A program made the position numbers and the translations under genes. The notes below the pieces were generated by a model. It had not been told where the DNA came from, ran no database searches, and saw nothing but the letters and a program-made list of their open reading frames with translations. From positions 3,720,001 through 3,784,000 of the forward strand of contig NC_083529.1 of the NCBI RefSeq assembly GCF_032362555.1: DNA of 64,000 nt, read 5' to 3'. The DNA is from Amyelois transitella. Lineage: Eukaryota; Arthropoda; Insecta; Lepidoptera; Pyralidae. Positions 42,197 to 52,180 of this stretch are shown piece after piece (the first letter of the stretch is position 1; each line of letters begins with the position of its first letter).

Positions 42197-45060
42197 ATGT
42201 CAGAAAATATCGAACATTATCGGAATCAAATAGTTTTAGCTAGAACCGAAATAAAGAATTTACGGTACGATGGATGTTGAATGCTTATGTGGAAACTCAT
42301 TTGTAACACGCAGTATTTAGATTTTTGTTAATTAATTTCTATATATTTCAGGCAACAGCTATCTGCACTTAAACATGAGCATCTAAAGGAAATAAGTGTC
42401 ATAAAATCAGCTCTGAACGACTTGCGGTGTACAAATTGTGCCGGAACCGGTATTTTTTTAATTATTATTTCAAAGTATCTGCCTTACGTATGTACATACG
42501 TATGCATTATCACTAGCTTACATTACTGTGCGCACAATTTATCCTTTATTCACAAATTTTGCTTCTTCTCACCTCACCTAAAAACCAATTCTTAATAATT
42601 AATGCTGATTTTTGAACCCAAGTTCTTACTGAATGTTAATTCTCAATTTAAATTTTGTGGTTGCTAAGTAGGTACATTTATTTTGCAGCTTCTACTGTGG
42701 TAAACCACACAGACAGTCTGCCAACTACATCATCTTCAAATGATGACATCTCCTTACAACCAATTGGAGTGATAGAAACTCCATTCCAGAATAAGAGGGG
42801 GGTTCCTCGACAACCGTCAGTGCTGGCCAATGCTCGGGGAACTGTTGTGATAGATCAAAAAGTGTTTAATAATCCAGAACACGCTTTGAGTGGTCTGGAG
42901 GAGTTTTCTCATATTTGGTAAATATGATTCTCATCTTCTTCCTCCTTGCTCTAGTTCCGGTTTCATCTTCACCACTCTGATCGGGAGCCCTGGGTACTCC
43001 CTAGATCATAGATCCAGAATTGGGCATGTCAGGTTGTTACACAAAGCTACACTGACCTCCAAAACCTTTACAGGAGAAATTAAAACTGAATCCTTAGCTT
43101 TCCCTCACCCCAAGAGCATCATTCAATAAACAGATCAGGTAAACTGTATTTTTTTGTAGGCTACAATTGTTCTTTAATGATGAGTGCCAGTATTTTAAGG
43201 TATACCTTAAAATAATTAAATGGCATCTGTATAAACCTGATTCTTCTCCTTCCAAGGTAGTTAAATTCACTATGGATTATGTACTTGAAGTTCCGTAAAG
43301 CATTTAAGGTGAAGGCACAATTAGTCTAAGTCGATCCATTAATGCCAGATCATATTGAAACTAAATAATTTCCAATACAATACAAGCACTAACACTTCTA
43401 AAACTGCCCTTTAGTATAGATGAAGCACTCCCGTACTTTGCAGGATAATATTCTACTTCCATGCGACAGAGTCGACCAGCGTTCCGGCGAAAGTGGCGCC
43501 GCCGCGACTCGGTGGCGAAAGGCGAGGAGTGTTCTCCACCAGATCTCCACATCGGCCATGTCCTATTGGGTTGTCGCTAGTCAAAATCCATAGCATTGAT
43601 GGTGAGTTTAAAGGTTCCTAGTAGTTTTAAAGGTGAAGTTAGTCGGAAAAGGTGAAGGGCCAGCTAAGAGTACTCTGTACCAGAAGCTTGCATGAAAATA
43701 TTAATTAATGTGGATGAAGAAGTATGCAATTATTGTGGTATCTCTGCCTGCCTTTGTGGGAAAGTGGCGGAATGCATGTTTTTAATGTAAGCTGTAGTCA
43801 TCATAATCTTGGAAATCAAGATAATGGGTATACTAAGTATATTTAAGTATTTTTATGTTAACCGTTATAATTAGTGGCAGCCGCATGTGTGAGCTGTTAG
43901 GTCTAACAAGTTAACCAAAGATCACATTTACATGACTAAACTATTCCAGGCAACAAAATCCACTTCCTCGGCGTGGACATGGTGTCTGGCACTCCAGTGT
44001 TGGACATCAAGCCTTACATTCCACAGTACGATTACCCAACAACATTCCCTGACGCCATGTCGTCTGTGACCCGTCCTCCGACTGAAGGGATCAGTGACGC
44101 AGCAGACAGCATGGCTGGTTTGGCAGTAGACGAAGAGTCTACAAGGTTGGTTTAAAACTAGTAACTATACCTTAAAAAATAGTAAAAACTTAACAGTCGT
44201 ATAACTTCTTCAACTTTACAGTACATATTTTTGATAAGAAGGAACTTCTATATTCAAACTTTAGATAAGGTGTAAAAGTATTGTGAAATTGGCTTTTGTG
44301 CTGTGTTTTTTGGCTGAAAAAAAAACTGAAAAAAAGGATGACTGATAAACATGTTTTTTATTTTATATATTTATTTAGTGTAACAGTTTTCGAAATAACT
44401 GCAACATTATTAATATCAGTCTGCTATGAGTATTTAAAATTTATTAGTTATAGGTTTTACTTTTTTTTTGTACCAATATCCTGTTATAATTTTATTTCCA
44501 GCTTAAGCCCTCGAACCTTACACCCCATCAGAATCGAGACTAGTCCCTTATCTCGATCACCTTTCGAAGACGAAGCTTCAGGTGACCACCAGTCCCTCCT
44601 GACACCAGTCTCACCATCCCCTGACTCTCCTTCTAGCATAGACCAGCTCGATGGCCCCTTCAGACAAACAAGAAGATTGGATACCGAACGAGGAGCACCC
44701 GATGGCCAAGAAAGATATACACCACCACAATCAGCATTCCTTATGAACATGACTGATGATGGAATAAGAGTAGCTCCATGGATATCAAACCCACCATCAC
44801 AGCGTTACGCAGTGAGGTTCACAGAAGATGCTCTCCAGAGGTTGAATGATCTCATCGGAGATAGAGCGAACACATTCAAAAGCAATATTGAAAGTCTACT
44901 TTCAGAGGATCCGAGATCTCATTACGTAAGGAGCAGATACCCTGATCATGAATACAGTTGTGTTTTAGAAGATTTGTCGATAAGTTGTGTGTTTGATGAG
45001 AATAGCTTCGTTTGTACGATAATGGCGGTAAGAAGCGCCGATGACTTGCAGCAGGCATGA
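42197..45060 (+). CDS. TRMO: tRNA (adenine(37)-N6)-methyltransferase TRMO, 435 aa, 6 exons
   Basis: SAM-dependent TsaA/YaeB-family enzyme that methylates t6A37 to m6t6A37 in tRNA-Thr. Exons: 42197-42264, 42352-42449, 42689-42917, 43444-43601, 43950-44145, 44502-45060 (TGA). All GT-AG; phases close. Catalytic TsaA-like domain: PIGVIETPFQNKRGVPRQP, ALSGLEEFSHIW, VAPPRLGGERRGVFSTRSPH, then RPCPIGLSLVK (usually RPNPIG), and GVDMVSGTPVLDIKPYIP. An N-terminal coiled region with CTNC and a C-terminal extension (QRYAVRFTEDALQRLNDLIG) match the animal enzyme's layout. The Cys in RPCPIG replaces the usual Asn/Ala. Length is close to the human protein. The gene is convergent with the GH31 gene. Confidence 0.95.
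42925..43065. repeat. retroposon family C copy 3
   Basis: CTTCTTCCTCCTTGCTCTAG, CGGGAGCCCTGGGTA and ATAGATCCAGAATTGGGCAT, as in 2867-2990. In TRMO intron 3. Confidence 0.6.
43640..43785 (+). mobile_element. degraded RTE 3' fragment
   Basis: AAGGTGAAGGGCCAGCTAAG, TTAATGTGGATGAAGAAGTA and TCTCTGCCTGCCTTTGTGGG follow the RTE 3' end with many changes. In TRMO intron 4. Confidence 0.65.
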
Positions 45061-45091
45061 AGTTTATTTATTTATTTAAATGAAGGCACTA

Positions 45092-45097
45092 AATAAA
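45092..45097 (+). promoter_or_regulatory. polyadenylation signal of TRMO
   Basis: AATAAA 32 bases past the TRMO stop. Confidence 0.55.
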
Positions 45098-45217
45098 TGT
45101 TGATAGCACAAAATTTGTATCAATAACTTGAAATGTGATGATAATATTACCTAATTCGCTGGATTTCACATAATTTTAAACTTAATGATTAAAAAATATA
45201 AAAGATTATAAAATGTC

Positions 45218-45223
45218 ATTTTA
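45218..45223 (-). promoter_or_regulatory. candidate polyadenylation signal of the GH31 gene
   Basis: TTTATT on the plus strand (AATAAA on minus), about 225 bases past the stop. Confidence 0.35.
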
Positions 45224-45448
45224 TTGAAATAAACAAATAATTAACAACTAATTATAGATAAATCATTACGTGAAACTTATCCAGTAAATTTTTTGTCTTA
45301 CAAATACGATCGTATTATTTAAAAAATAACTTGAAAATAATATAATATTTTTTTGTATTTAATAAATGTTAATAGTTTTTCATAATACTGCATAAAGTAC
45401 TGATTGTGTATAATTAGTATACAAGTACAGTAGTATCACAAAGATTTC

Positions 45449-48400
45449 TTATGACATGTCTTTGTAAAACCTAAAATGCATGCCTGAGCCGAAATTCCCC
45501 ACGCTTTTGTTGACAATTAGCCTCATATAACGAAAACTCGAACCATTCAACACGATCTCCTTACTGTTTGCATCATGCGGGAATATCATATCTTTGGACA
45601 TTTCTTTCCATATAGCACCATCAGTGGATGTTGTGTATTTAACCTGTAAAAAGGTTCCATTGCCTGCATCTTCGCGTGGTACATATTCAACCTTCTTTAT
45701 GGCATACACTGCTCCTAAGTCAAACGACAGTTCTATATAGATACCTTTTTCAGGCTTTGCTTGACCTGCATTATCCCAGTTGGTATGCCACATACTACTA
45801 GAGTCATCATCAGTTAGGTTTTCAACTTCTTGTCCAGGTTGACTTGGCAAATTGCAAGAGACTTTAACTCCTTCTACAGTATCTCGGTAAGGATCCCCTT
45901 TGGTAGTTGTATAAATGTAATCACTCCAGCTTGAATGCCCATGGCGATTCACAGACCTAATCCTAAAAGCATGCGTCGAGTCATATTTTAAGTAGCCAAA
46001 AACGAATTTAGTTCCAATTATATTCGTGAAAAGATCCCCATCTCTTTCGATTTCATAATAGGCCGCATCGTCCACAGCCTTCCAGCTAGGACTTATAGAT
46101 GTTGGCAGCACATCTTCATCCTTTACAGCGAATTCCGATGGCACTTGCAGACTTTCTTTAAAATTACTTTCCCCATGCAATATTTCACTTTTATTAATGA
46201 AGTCTCCAACTTTTATTTGAATATGACTTTCAGTAACATCCAGTTTCTCAATTTTGATCATCAAGAACTTTTGGTTCAATTTCTCATGTCCAAATTCTTC
46301 CAGGTATGGATTAATAACATACTTATCATTGAAAAAGTACACATTAACATGATCATCAAAGTCGTCTAAAGTTTTAACTTCTGACAATTGCAAAGGTACA
46401 CCATTAACCGCCACTTTAACTTGAGAGCTAGGTGGTTTCGAAGCCATTATTCTCAATAAAGTAGTTCTCTCTTTCACCATTCGTTCATAGGAACCTTTGG
46501 TTTTCTCGATATTAATATGCAAACTACCTGGGTGATTTGTATCTGGACCTATTACGTTTATTTCCGTTTCAGCGAAATGGCCATGTAAATGAGCAGCAGA
46601 TTCACCGTCATCTTCAAAAACTTTGAAACTTGAATGCTTGTTAGCATAAATATTAAAGATTCTATTATCCCGCTTGATCTCTCCCGGATGATTGTTGGCA
46701 TTTGTCATCGGAATTATAGAACCATCTCTAACAAAGACTGGGATTTTCCAGAGGGGACACTTCATATAGTTCAAGGTTTTCCCGCCTTGATACTTTTTGC
46801 CTGTAAAAAGATCTATCCAAATTTGATTCGGATCCGGTAAATATATTCCATGACGAACAAATTCGCCTTTGTGGCTTTCCTCATTGTATACGGGTGCTAC
46901 TAAAATGTTTGGACCCCACATAAACTGGTATTGCGAGTGTATTGAGTACGATAGTTTCTCGTGAGCAAACTCTAGAAACATTGCTCTTATCATCGGCAGA
47001 TCTTCGGTTGCCTCGTGTCCAATAGTGTAGTTGTATGGCATTAGCATCGATTTGAGCTTCAAATATGCCCTATTGATGGCTGTAGCCTCATTGTCAAAAC
47101 TGAAAGGAGTTTTCTGCTTCCAACCCCAACCATCCATGTTTAGTTGTAATGGAGTAAAAGCTTTCCATTGAAAATCTCTTACATTGATATTCTTTACACC
47201 ACCTTTATAAATGCCATCCATATCTGATCCGATGATCGGGATTCCAGAGAGGCCTGAACCAATATAGGTAGGGATATGGAAACGAATGTATTCCCACTCG
47301 CCTCCTGATTGATCACCAGTCCAAATACCGGAATGTCTTTGAGTACCAGCCCATCCATCAACCATTATGATCATCTTTCTGTGGCGCTTTGTTGCTTTCT
47401 CAAATATTTCAGCAGCATGCTCCACAGCACTCATAGCAAAGGAATATCCATTTCCAATCCAAGCAACATCGCACTTTAGAGCTACGACACCAGCCTTACT
47501 CACTTCTTTGTGTAAATCTCTATCTCCTTTTATGGGATGCTCTGGATCTTTTGGTTCTAGATTAGATTCAGTCCATAATGCTACATGAACACCATGTTCT
47601 CTTGCATATTCAGCGAACTTTTTAAGATTTTCAATGTCTCCAGCTAAAGAATCAGTTTGTCCATAACCTGAGCCATATCCGTCATTGGGAATGAACCAAC
47701 CTATCGGCATATCATGCAATTGGTATCTGTCTACCATAGCCCGTGCTGAAAATTGATAGTTGTCTTTCTCACCATTTAATGATTCCAGAATAGGATTAGG
47801 TTTACCATGTATTTGGTCAGGTTGAAACTTCTTATAGTACTTCCCATCTTCAAACAAAATAGCCAAAAAAGTGTCCGCATCGACCTCAACCCAGTAATCG
47901 CGATTGAATGTGTTTAAATGTGCTTGGTAGAAAGCATACTCAGGCATGAAAGTAGGGTTTCCAGTCAGTTCATAATAATCTTTTAAAATGTCTCGGGGCT
48001 GAGAATTTATGAAGTAAAATGCGTCGAAATCTGATCCCTTATGAATCGTGGTGATAAAATGTGTAGATTCGGATCCGAAATCGTATATGCCAGGCTGCCA
48101 CGTGTTTCTCAGTACTCCATACCCATGCGTAGACCAATAGAATGGACATGGGGAGGATACGCCGCCGTCCACCCAATTATTAGTATTGACAATTTTGATA
48201 ACTTCCCCTTTATGGGAAAATCTCCCATTCTGCATCCCCCCTCCGAAGAAGTACTCGTGTTCGTTTTGATGTAGCGTCTGTTTGGCTTTGTTGTCGACGT
48301 ATGATAGCGGTTGTGACTCATGCATTACATATTTGTTGGTTCTCTCGTCGTGTACTTTCATTGTTGCATGTATCTTATCAAATATTATTGCTATTTTGTT

Positions 48401-48697
48401 TGTACGAATTACGAAACTAGACTCATTGTCATCGATAATGGAATCTAGGTGATACTTTTTATCGTACTCCTCGACAGATTTAACGTTTATTTTGGCAGTG
48501 TCCGTAGGTTCCATAGGTACCGGATAGTCCAGGAAAATTCCAGTTGGAGACATATAAAACCTGAAAACATGGCTGTTCAGGATGTACAGTCTCGCTTGTT
48601 CGCCAGTGCCATATTTAATTTCGTAATATTTATCGGATTTTTCTATTGTTTCGATTTTCCCAACAATTCCCCGTTTATTTAGATCCATGTTACCCAT
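45449..48697 (-). CDS. GH31 glycoside hydrolase with C-terminal discoidin domain, bacterial-type, intronless coding region (1082 aa)
   Basis: A retaining alpha-glycosidase-type enzyme of family GH31. Domains in order: N-terminal beta-sandwich (about 1-250), (beta/alpha)8 barrel (about 255-600), proximal/distal beta domains, a fibronectin III-like stretch (about 860-945) and an F5/8-type C carbohydrate-binding domain (about 945-1082). Probable nucleophile Asp410 in LKCDVAWIGNGYSF and acid/base Asp462 in GIWTGDQSGGEWEY; also IPIIGSDMDGI and MDGWGW. No signal peptide at MGNMDLNKRG. The start is supported by an in-frame TAA nine codons upstream. A splice acceptor (CTCTTTTCAG, exon from 48728) lies in the 5'UTR, so it looks expressed as an insect gene. 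The barrel and discoidin pairing resembles Gram-positive bacterial enzymes. A bacterial GH31 gene in Lepidoptera has been reported. It lies between TRMO and PSMA5, which argues against contamination. The substrate is not evident. Confidence 0.93.
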   Translation of the reverse strand: MGNMDLNKRGIVGKIETIEKSDKYYEIKYGTGEQARLYILNSHVFRFYMSPTGIFLDYPVPMEPTDTAKINVKSVEEYDKKYHLDSIIDDNESSFVIRTNKIAIIFDKIHATMKVHDERTNKYVMHESQPLSYVDNKAKQTLHQNEHEYFFGGGMQNGRFSHKGEVIKIVNTNNWVDGGVSSPCPFYWSTHGYGVLRNTWQPGIYDFGSESTHFITTIHKGSDFDAFYFINSQPRDILKDYYELTGNPTFMPEYAFYQAHLNTFNRDYWVEVDADTFLAILFEDGKYYKKFQPDQIHGKPNPILESLNGEKDNYQFSARAMVDRYQLHDMPIGWFIPNDGYGSGYGQTDSLAGDIENLKKFAEYAREHGVHVALWTESNLEPKDPEHPIKGDRDLHKEVSKAGVVALKCDVAWIGNGYSFAMSAVEHAAEIFEKATKRHRKMIIMVDGWAGTQRHSGIWTGDQSGGEWEYIRFHIPTYIGSGLSGIPIIGSDMDGIYKGGVKNINVRDFQWKAFTPLQLNMDGWGWKQKTPFSFDNEATAINRAYLKLKSMLMPYNYTIGHEATEDLPMIRAMFLEFAHEKLSYSIHSQYQFMWGPNILVAPVYNEESHKGEFVRHGIYLPDPNQIWIDLFTGKKYQGGKTLNYMKCPLWKIPVFVRDGSIIPMTNANNHPGEIKRDNRIFNIYANKHSSFKVFEDDGESAAHLHGHFAETEINVIGPDTNHPGSLHINIEKTKGSYERMVKERTTLLRIMASKPPSSQVKVAVNGVPLQLSEVKTLDDFDDHVNVYFFNDKYVINPYLEEFGHEKLNQKFLMIKIEKLDVTESHIQIKVGDFINKSEILHGESNFKESLQVPSEFAVKDEDVLPTSISPSWKAVDDAAYYEIERDGDLFTNIIGTKFVFGYLKYDSTHAFRIRSVNRHGHSSWSDYIYTTTKGDPYRDTVEGVKVSCNLPSQPGQEVENLTDDDSSSMWHTNWDNAGQAKPEKGIYIELSFDLGAVYAIKKVEYVPREDAGNGTFLQVKYTTSTDGAIWKEMSKDMIFPHDANSKEIVLNGSSFRYMRLIVNKSVGNFGSGMHFRFYKDMS

Positions 48698-48728
48698 GGC
48701 TGCGCGATCTGTCGACAGTGAAGTTTAT
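48698..48728 (-). other. 5'UTR exon segment of the GH31 gene with splice acceptor
   Basis: The minus strand reads TCTCTTTTCAG/ATAAACTTCACTG and 31 bases later the start ATG. The acceptor has a good pyrimidine tract, implying an upstream non-coding exon. Confidence 0.55.
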
Positions 48729-48979
48729 CTGAAAAGAGAATACTTAGGTGATTAGTAAGTGCCAAATTATATATTTTCTACTACATACACTTGTTATTAT
48801 TTAATGAGGGATGTGACCGCAAGGCGCGCCTAGACCGAGTAGGTACTTAGTCTCTAGAATGTAAGAAAACTACCAAAATAATGCCTCCAGCAAACCGCAT
48901 CACTGAAAAACCTCCGAAATAAAACATGCAAAGGTGATATTACAAATATCACGCTAAGATGAAAATAAAGGTAGGTACT

Positions 48980-49017
48980 ACATTGTGACCGAGGGTTATA
49001 ACCCTCGGTCACAATGT
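48980..49017. repeat. perfect 38-bp palindrome upstream of the GH31 gene
   Basis: Each half is 19 bases, ACATTGTGACCGAGGGTTA and its exact reverse complement, with TATA at the centre. It is about 280 bases upstream of the GH31 start codon. Confidence 0.95.
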
Positions 49018-49079
49018 GATTATATCGGACTTTTAATCGAAAGTCATCAGAGTCGAATAACTACGTTCTTTCAATCCGA

Positions 49080-49310
49080 GCTCCATTATTGAATGAATGA
49101 ATGAATGAAAAATTATTTATTCAAGTAACCAGACTCATTATGTTAGTATACTTATAACTATGTTAGTAGGCATAAATAAAAATAAAAATTAAAATAAAAT
49201 TATTAACCTGACCATGATCTATTCATCCTACTTACTTCTGTGTGTCGTGGTCATAGATTGGCCCTTCTTAACAGGAATGAAGAAACCGGCAGAAACTATA
49301 AAAGGAAAAC
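49080..49310 (-). repeat. probable LINE 3'UTR fragment with (TTCA)n tail
   Basis: The (AATG)n run at 49085-49110 is followed on the plus strand by ATTTATTCAAGTAACCAGAC and TCATAGATTGGCCCTTCTTA. The layout resembles other CR1-like 3' ends in this window; inference only. Confidence 0.45.
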
Positions 49311-49979
49311 TACAATGGAACGAATTTTTTGTAAAGAAATTTAAATTATAGGTACGTTTATCAAATATTATTTTTTATTACGAAATCAAAAGGAACTTTA
49401 TTCACCAATCGACAAGAAAAAACGGGACGTTGCATTGTTTACATATTTTGTACCTAACCTAACCTACCTCTGAGAAAAATTAAATAAATATTAATGATAC
49501 TCACAAAGGATACTTTTGCGCGAAAGTAATATACCTAGATGTTGTCTCCTGCGCAGAGAAATGAACCTCTGTTCAAATTCGAATGACTTTCTACTTAAAT
49601 GTAACTAGTATTTATACAAAGGAATGTAGGACAAACCTCGTTTTAAAAACTTGGTGATAAAAGGACACAATGAAATAATTTTATCAAGGAAAAGGGAGTG
49701 TAAGTAAGTAAAACATAATAACAAAAAGCTTAAATCTACGCTTTATTTATAAATCTAGATCGCTTGTGACTGAAAGACGCGTCGCATCCTATCCTCCTGA
49801 CATTTGACTAACTAAGGGTGTTTACAAGATCCACAACGGCTATATTATACAACGCGTTTTGTAAATATGCTATTATTTTTCAACCTCATAATTTTAATAA
49901 GCGCATAATTTAATATTATAGTTTCCTATTTTAATTTCGTCGATTGTTAAATGCGAAATCGTTCGTAAGGACGGTGTGC
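49311..49979. other. intergenic DNA without recognised features
   Basis: AT-rich. No ORF or clear repeat beyond short AT words. Confidence 0.5.
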
Positions 49980-50440
49980 GATTTTAAACCGCCTTAAAAA
50001 AAGTTGGTTCCCAGTTTGACCTGCATGTACATACATACATATGTATAGTCACATCTTATCACTCCCGGGGTAGACAGAGCCCATCTTGAAAGACTGATAG
50101 AGAACACTGAATTGAGATTTAAATAGTGATAGGTTGCTAGCCCATCGACTAAGAAGAATCCCAAGTTTAAAAGCCTGTCCCTTAGTCGCCTTTTACGACA
50201 TCCATGGGAAAGAGATAGAGTGGTCCTATTCTGTTTTTATATTTGTGCTGGGAACCACACGTCTTGACCTGTATGTTTGTATTAATATTTGTCTGCAATT
50301 ATTTCGCATTTCGCTGAACCGATTTTGATGCGGTTTTCAGGATAGTATTAGTTACACCGAGAAAAGGTTTCATAAATTTAACCAACTTCAAAAAAGGAAG
50401 ATATGGATTAAAGGCAGTTCTCTTTTTTTAAACGGTTTTA
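49980..50440. repeat. family E repeat copy split by SINE-A
   Basis: The left part (TTGGTTCCCAGTTTGACCTG) and right part (TCGCTGAACCGATTTTGATG) are the two halves of the element seen intact at 16755-16900. They are separated by the SINE-A copy at 50030-50262. TTGACCTGYATGT occurs on both sides, probably the SINE target duplication. Confidence 0.65.
50030..50262 (-). repeat. SINE-A copy inserted in a family E element
   Basis: Near full length on the minus strand, ending in a TATG tail at 50030-50045. Words include CCTTTTACGACATCCATGGG and GTGCTGGGAACCACACG. Confidence 0.8.
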
Positions 50441-50587
50441 TTTAGCTCACCCCGTTTGTTTTATTTATTCTTGGGTCAAATTTAGTAATTCAAATTTCAC
50501 CCTCTTCCTGTCAACCGATTAATCTGAAATTTTGTATACACTTTGGATTTTGGTGACAATATAATTATGTTTATTCATTATCATTAT

Positions 50588-50825
50588 AAATTCAAGATGG
50601 CCGCCGTTACAAAATGGCGGATAATTTAGGTTTCATTAATCCCATCAATATGGGTATCAAATGAAAGGGCTCAACAAGCAGAATACAATATACTATAAAA
50701 AATTGAAATCCAAGATGGCGGCCTCTACAAAATGGCGGATAACTTAGGTTTTATCAATCCCATCAACATGGGTATCAAATGAAAGGTCTCAACAAGTAGA
50801 ATACAATTTACTATTCAAAATTAAA
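50588..50825. repeat. two-unit tandem repeat of about 118 bp
   Basis: Each unit has AAGATGGCCGCC/GGCGGCC, ACAAAATGGCGGATAA, CCCATCAA(T/C)ATGGGTATC and AAATGAAAGGGCTCAACAAG, with small changes between units. Confidence 0.85.
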
Positions 50826-50910
50826 ATCTAAGCAGTGGAATAAAATGTAGCCTAGTTAGTATGTTAAACATACATTGCAATGTTTAATATAAATGTACTA
50901 AAAACCAAAA

Positions 50911-51310
50911 AATAAAAAAATAGGTAAAAAAACTTTTTAAGTTAAACGGTTTTATGTTAAACATACATTGCAATGTTTAATATAAATGTACTAAAAACCA
51001 AAAAATAATAAAATAGATACAGTCGTGGGAATTATAAACATATGCATAGACTAGACTAAAATAAAACCGTGGGGCACGTCAATTGTCTACAAATTATAGA
51101 CTTAATGTGCGATAGAAGAATCGTTTAATTCGTCGTTAGGCAGTTGGCCCACGGTTTTATTTTAGTCTAGTCTATGCATATGTTTATAATTCCCACGACT
51201 GTATCTATTTTATTATTTTTTGGTTTTTAGTACATTTATATTAAACATTGCAATGTATGTTTAACATAAAACCGTTTAACTTAAAAAGTTTTTTTACCTA
51301 TTTTTTTATT
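50911..51310. mobile_element. fold-back element: 163-bp inverted arms, 74-bp spacer
   Basis: The left arm 50911-51073 is, as far as I can read, an exact reverse complement of the right arm 51148-51310 (outer ends AATAAAAAAATAGGT; inner ends AAATAAAACCGTGGG). Part of the arm (the block with CATACATTGCAATGTTTAAT) also occurs once more, directly, at about 50862-50915. No ORF. Confidence 0.9.
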
Positions 51311-51586
51311 ACAAGACTTATTTTTATACTTTTAATTTTTTTTATAATAATATTCCGTCGAGTGTTAGTTGTGACTTTTAGACAATTTCATTTTAGGGTG
51401 GGACCGAGACATCTTGTCATCAATTTATCATCTATAAATCATTTCATAGTCACCTCGAGTCTAACTAAATGGATCCCATTTAAATCAAAGTAACTAGTTT
51501 ACGCTTACATGTTAATGAAAAAGAATATTAGTAATACATAATTATTCTGCTACCTAATATAACGAACATCTCTACATTTGTTTGAC

Positions 51587-51934
51587 TAGGGATGGCGATT
51601 GTTTCCGAAAAAGATCGAATTTTAAATCTATTGTTTTTCAATTTTGCATTTACTATGTAAATATAAATCATAATTGATCTCTTCTTTCATGCGTCCCTGC
51701 ACCATGAACTAAGTGTCTCCTAAGGGTACGAAGTCATACTGGGTACCGAGACAAAGTTAAAATTTATAAGTCATACCCAGGTATACGACGTCGCTCCAGC
51801 GTCCCTGGTCCCAGCGTCCTTTAATTCATGAAAAAGTTAAAGCTTACAATGCTTTACATCTAAACTCTATAAAAATAGAACGACTATTTTCTATGCTGAA
51901 ACATCGATTAATCAATCACAGATCGCCATCCCTA
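51587..51934. mobile_element. MITE with TAGGGATGGCGAT ends, upstream of PSMA5
   Basis: The left end TAGGGATGGCGATTG and the reverse complement of the right end, TAGGGATGGCGATCTGTG, match over 12-13 bases with TA at both borders. About 348 bp, no ORF. The superfamily is not certain; TA targets suggest Tc1/mariner type. Confidence 0.65.
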
Positions 51935-52180
51935 TGTTTGACTGACAGTGACATTAGAAAGCTTTGTGCGACAACAAAAATTGTCGAATTTGTCAACTCA
52001 TTTTTCATTGAATTGAAATAGTTAATAATTTTGGTTTTCTCAATCTCAAATTACTATTAATATTACAAGGTAAGTTATCTTATTTGCTTACATTAACCTA
52101 CATTCTTGTTATTCATTTTGAAATTCTAAATAGCAATGTCATGGTGGTTTAATAACCTTACTTACCGGTTTATTTTTTAG
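51935..52180 (+). promoter_or_regulatory. PSMA5 promoter and 5'UTR with intron
   Basis: A donor ATTACAAG/GTAAGT at 52069-52070 and an acceptor TTTTTTAG at 52180, directly before the ATG, define a 5'UTR intron of about 111 bases. Confidence 0.6.

Noticed and set aside
43160-43199. Possible TRMO exon (LQLFFNDECQYFK) between an AG and a GT
   Set aside because: It fits the phase from exon 3 but ends in a phase that does not lead into exon 4. Exon 4 itself (IIFYFHATEST) is the homologous continuation after HIW.
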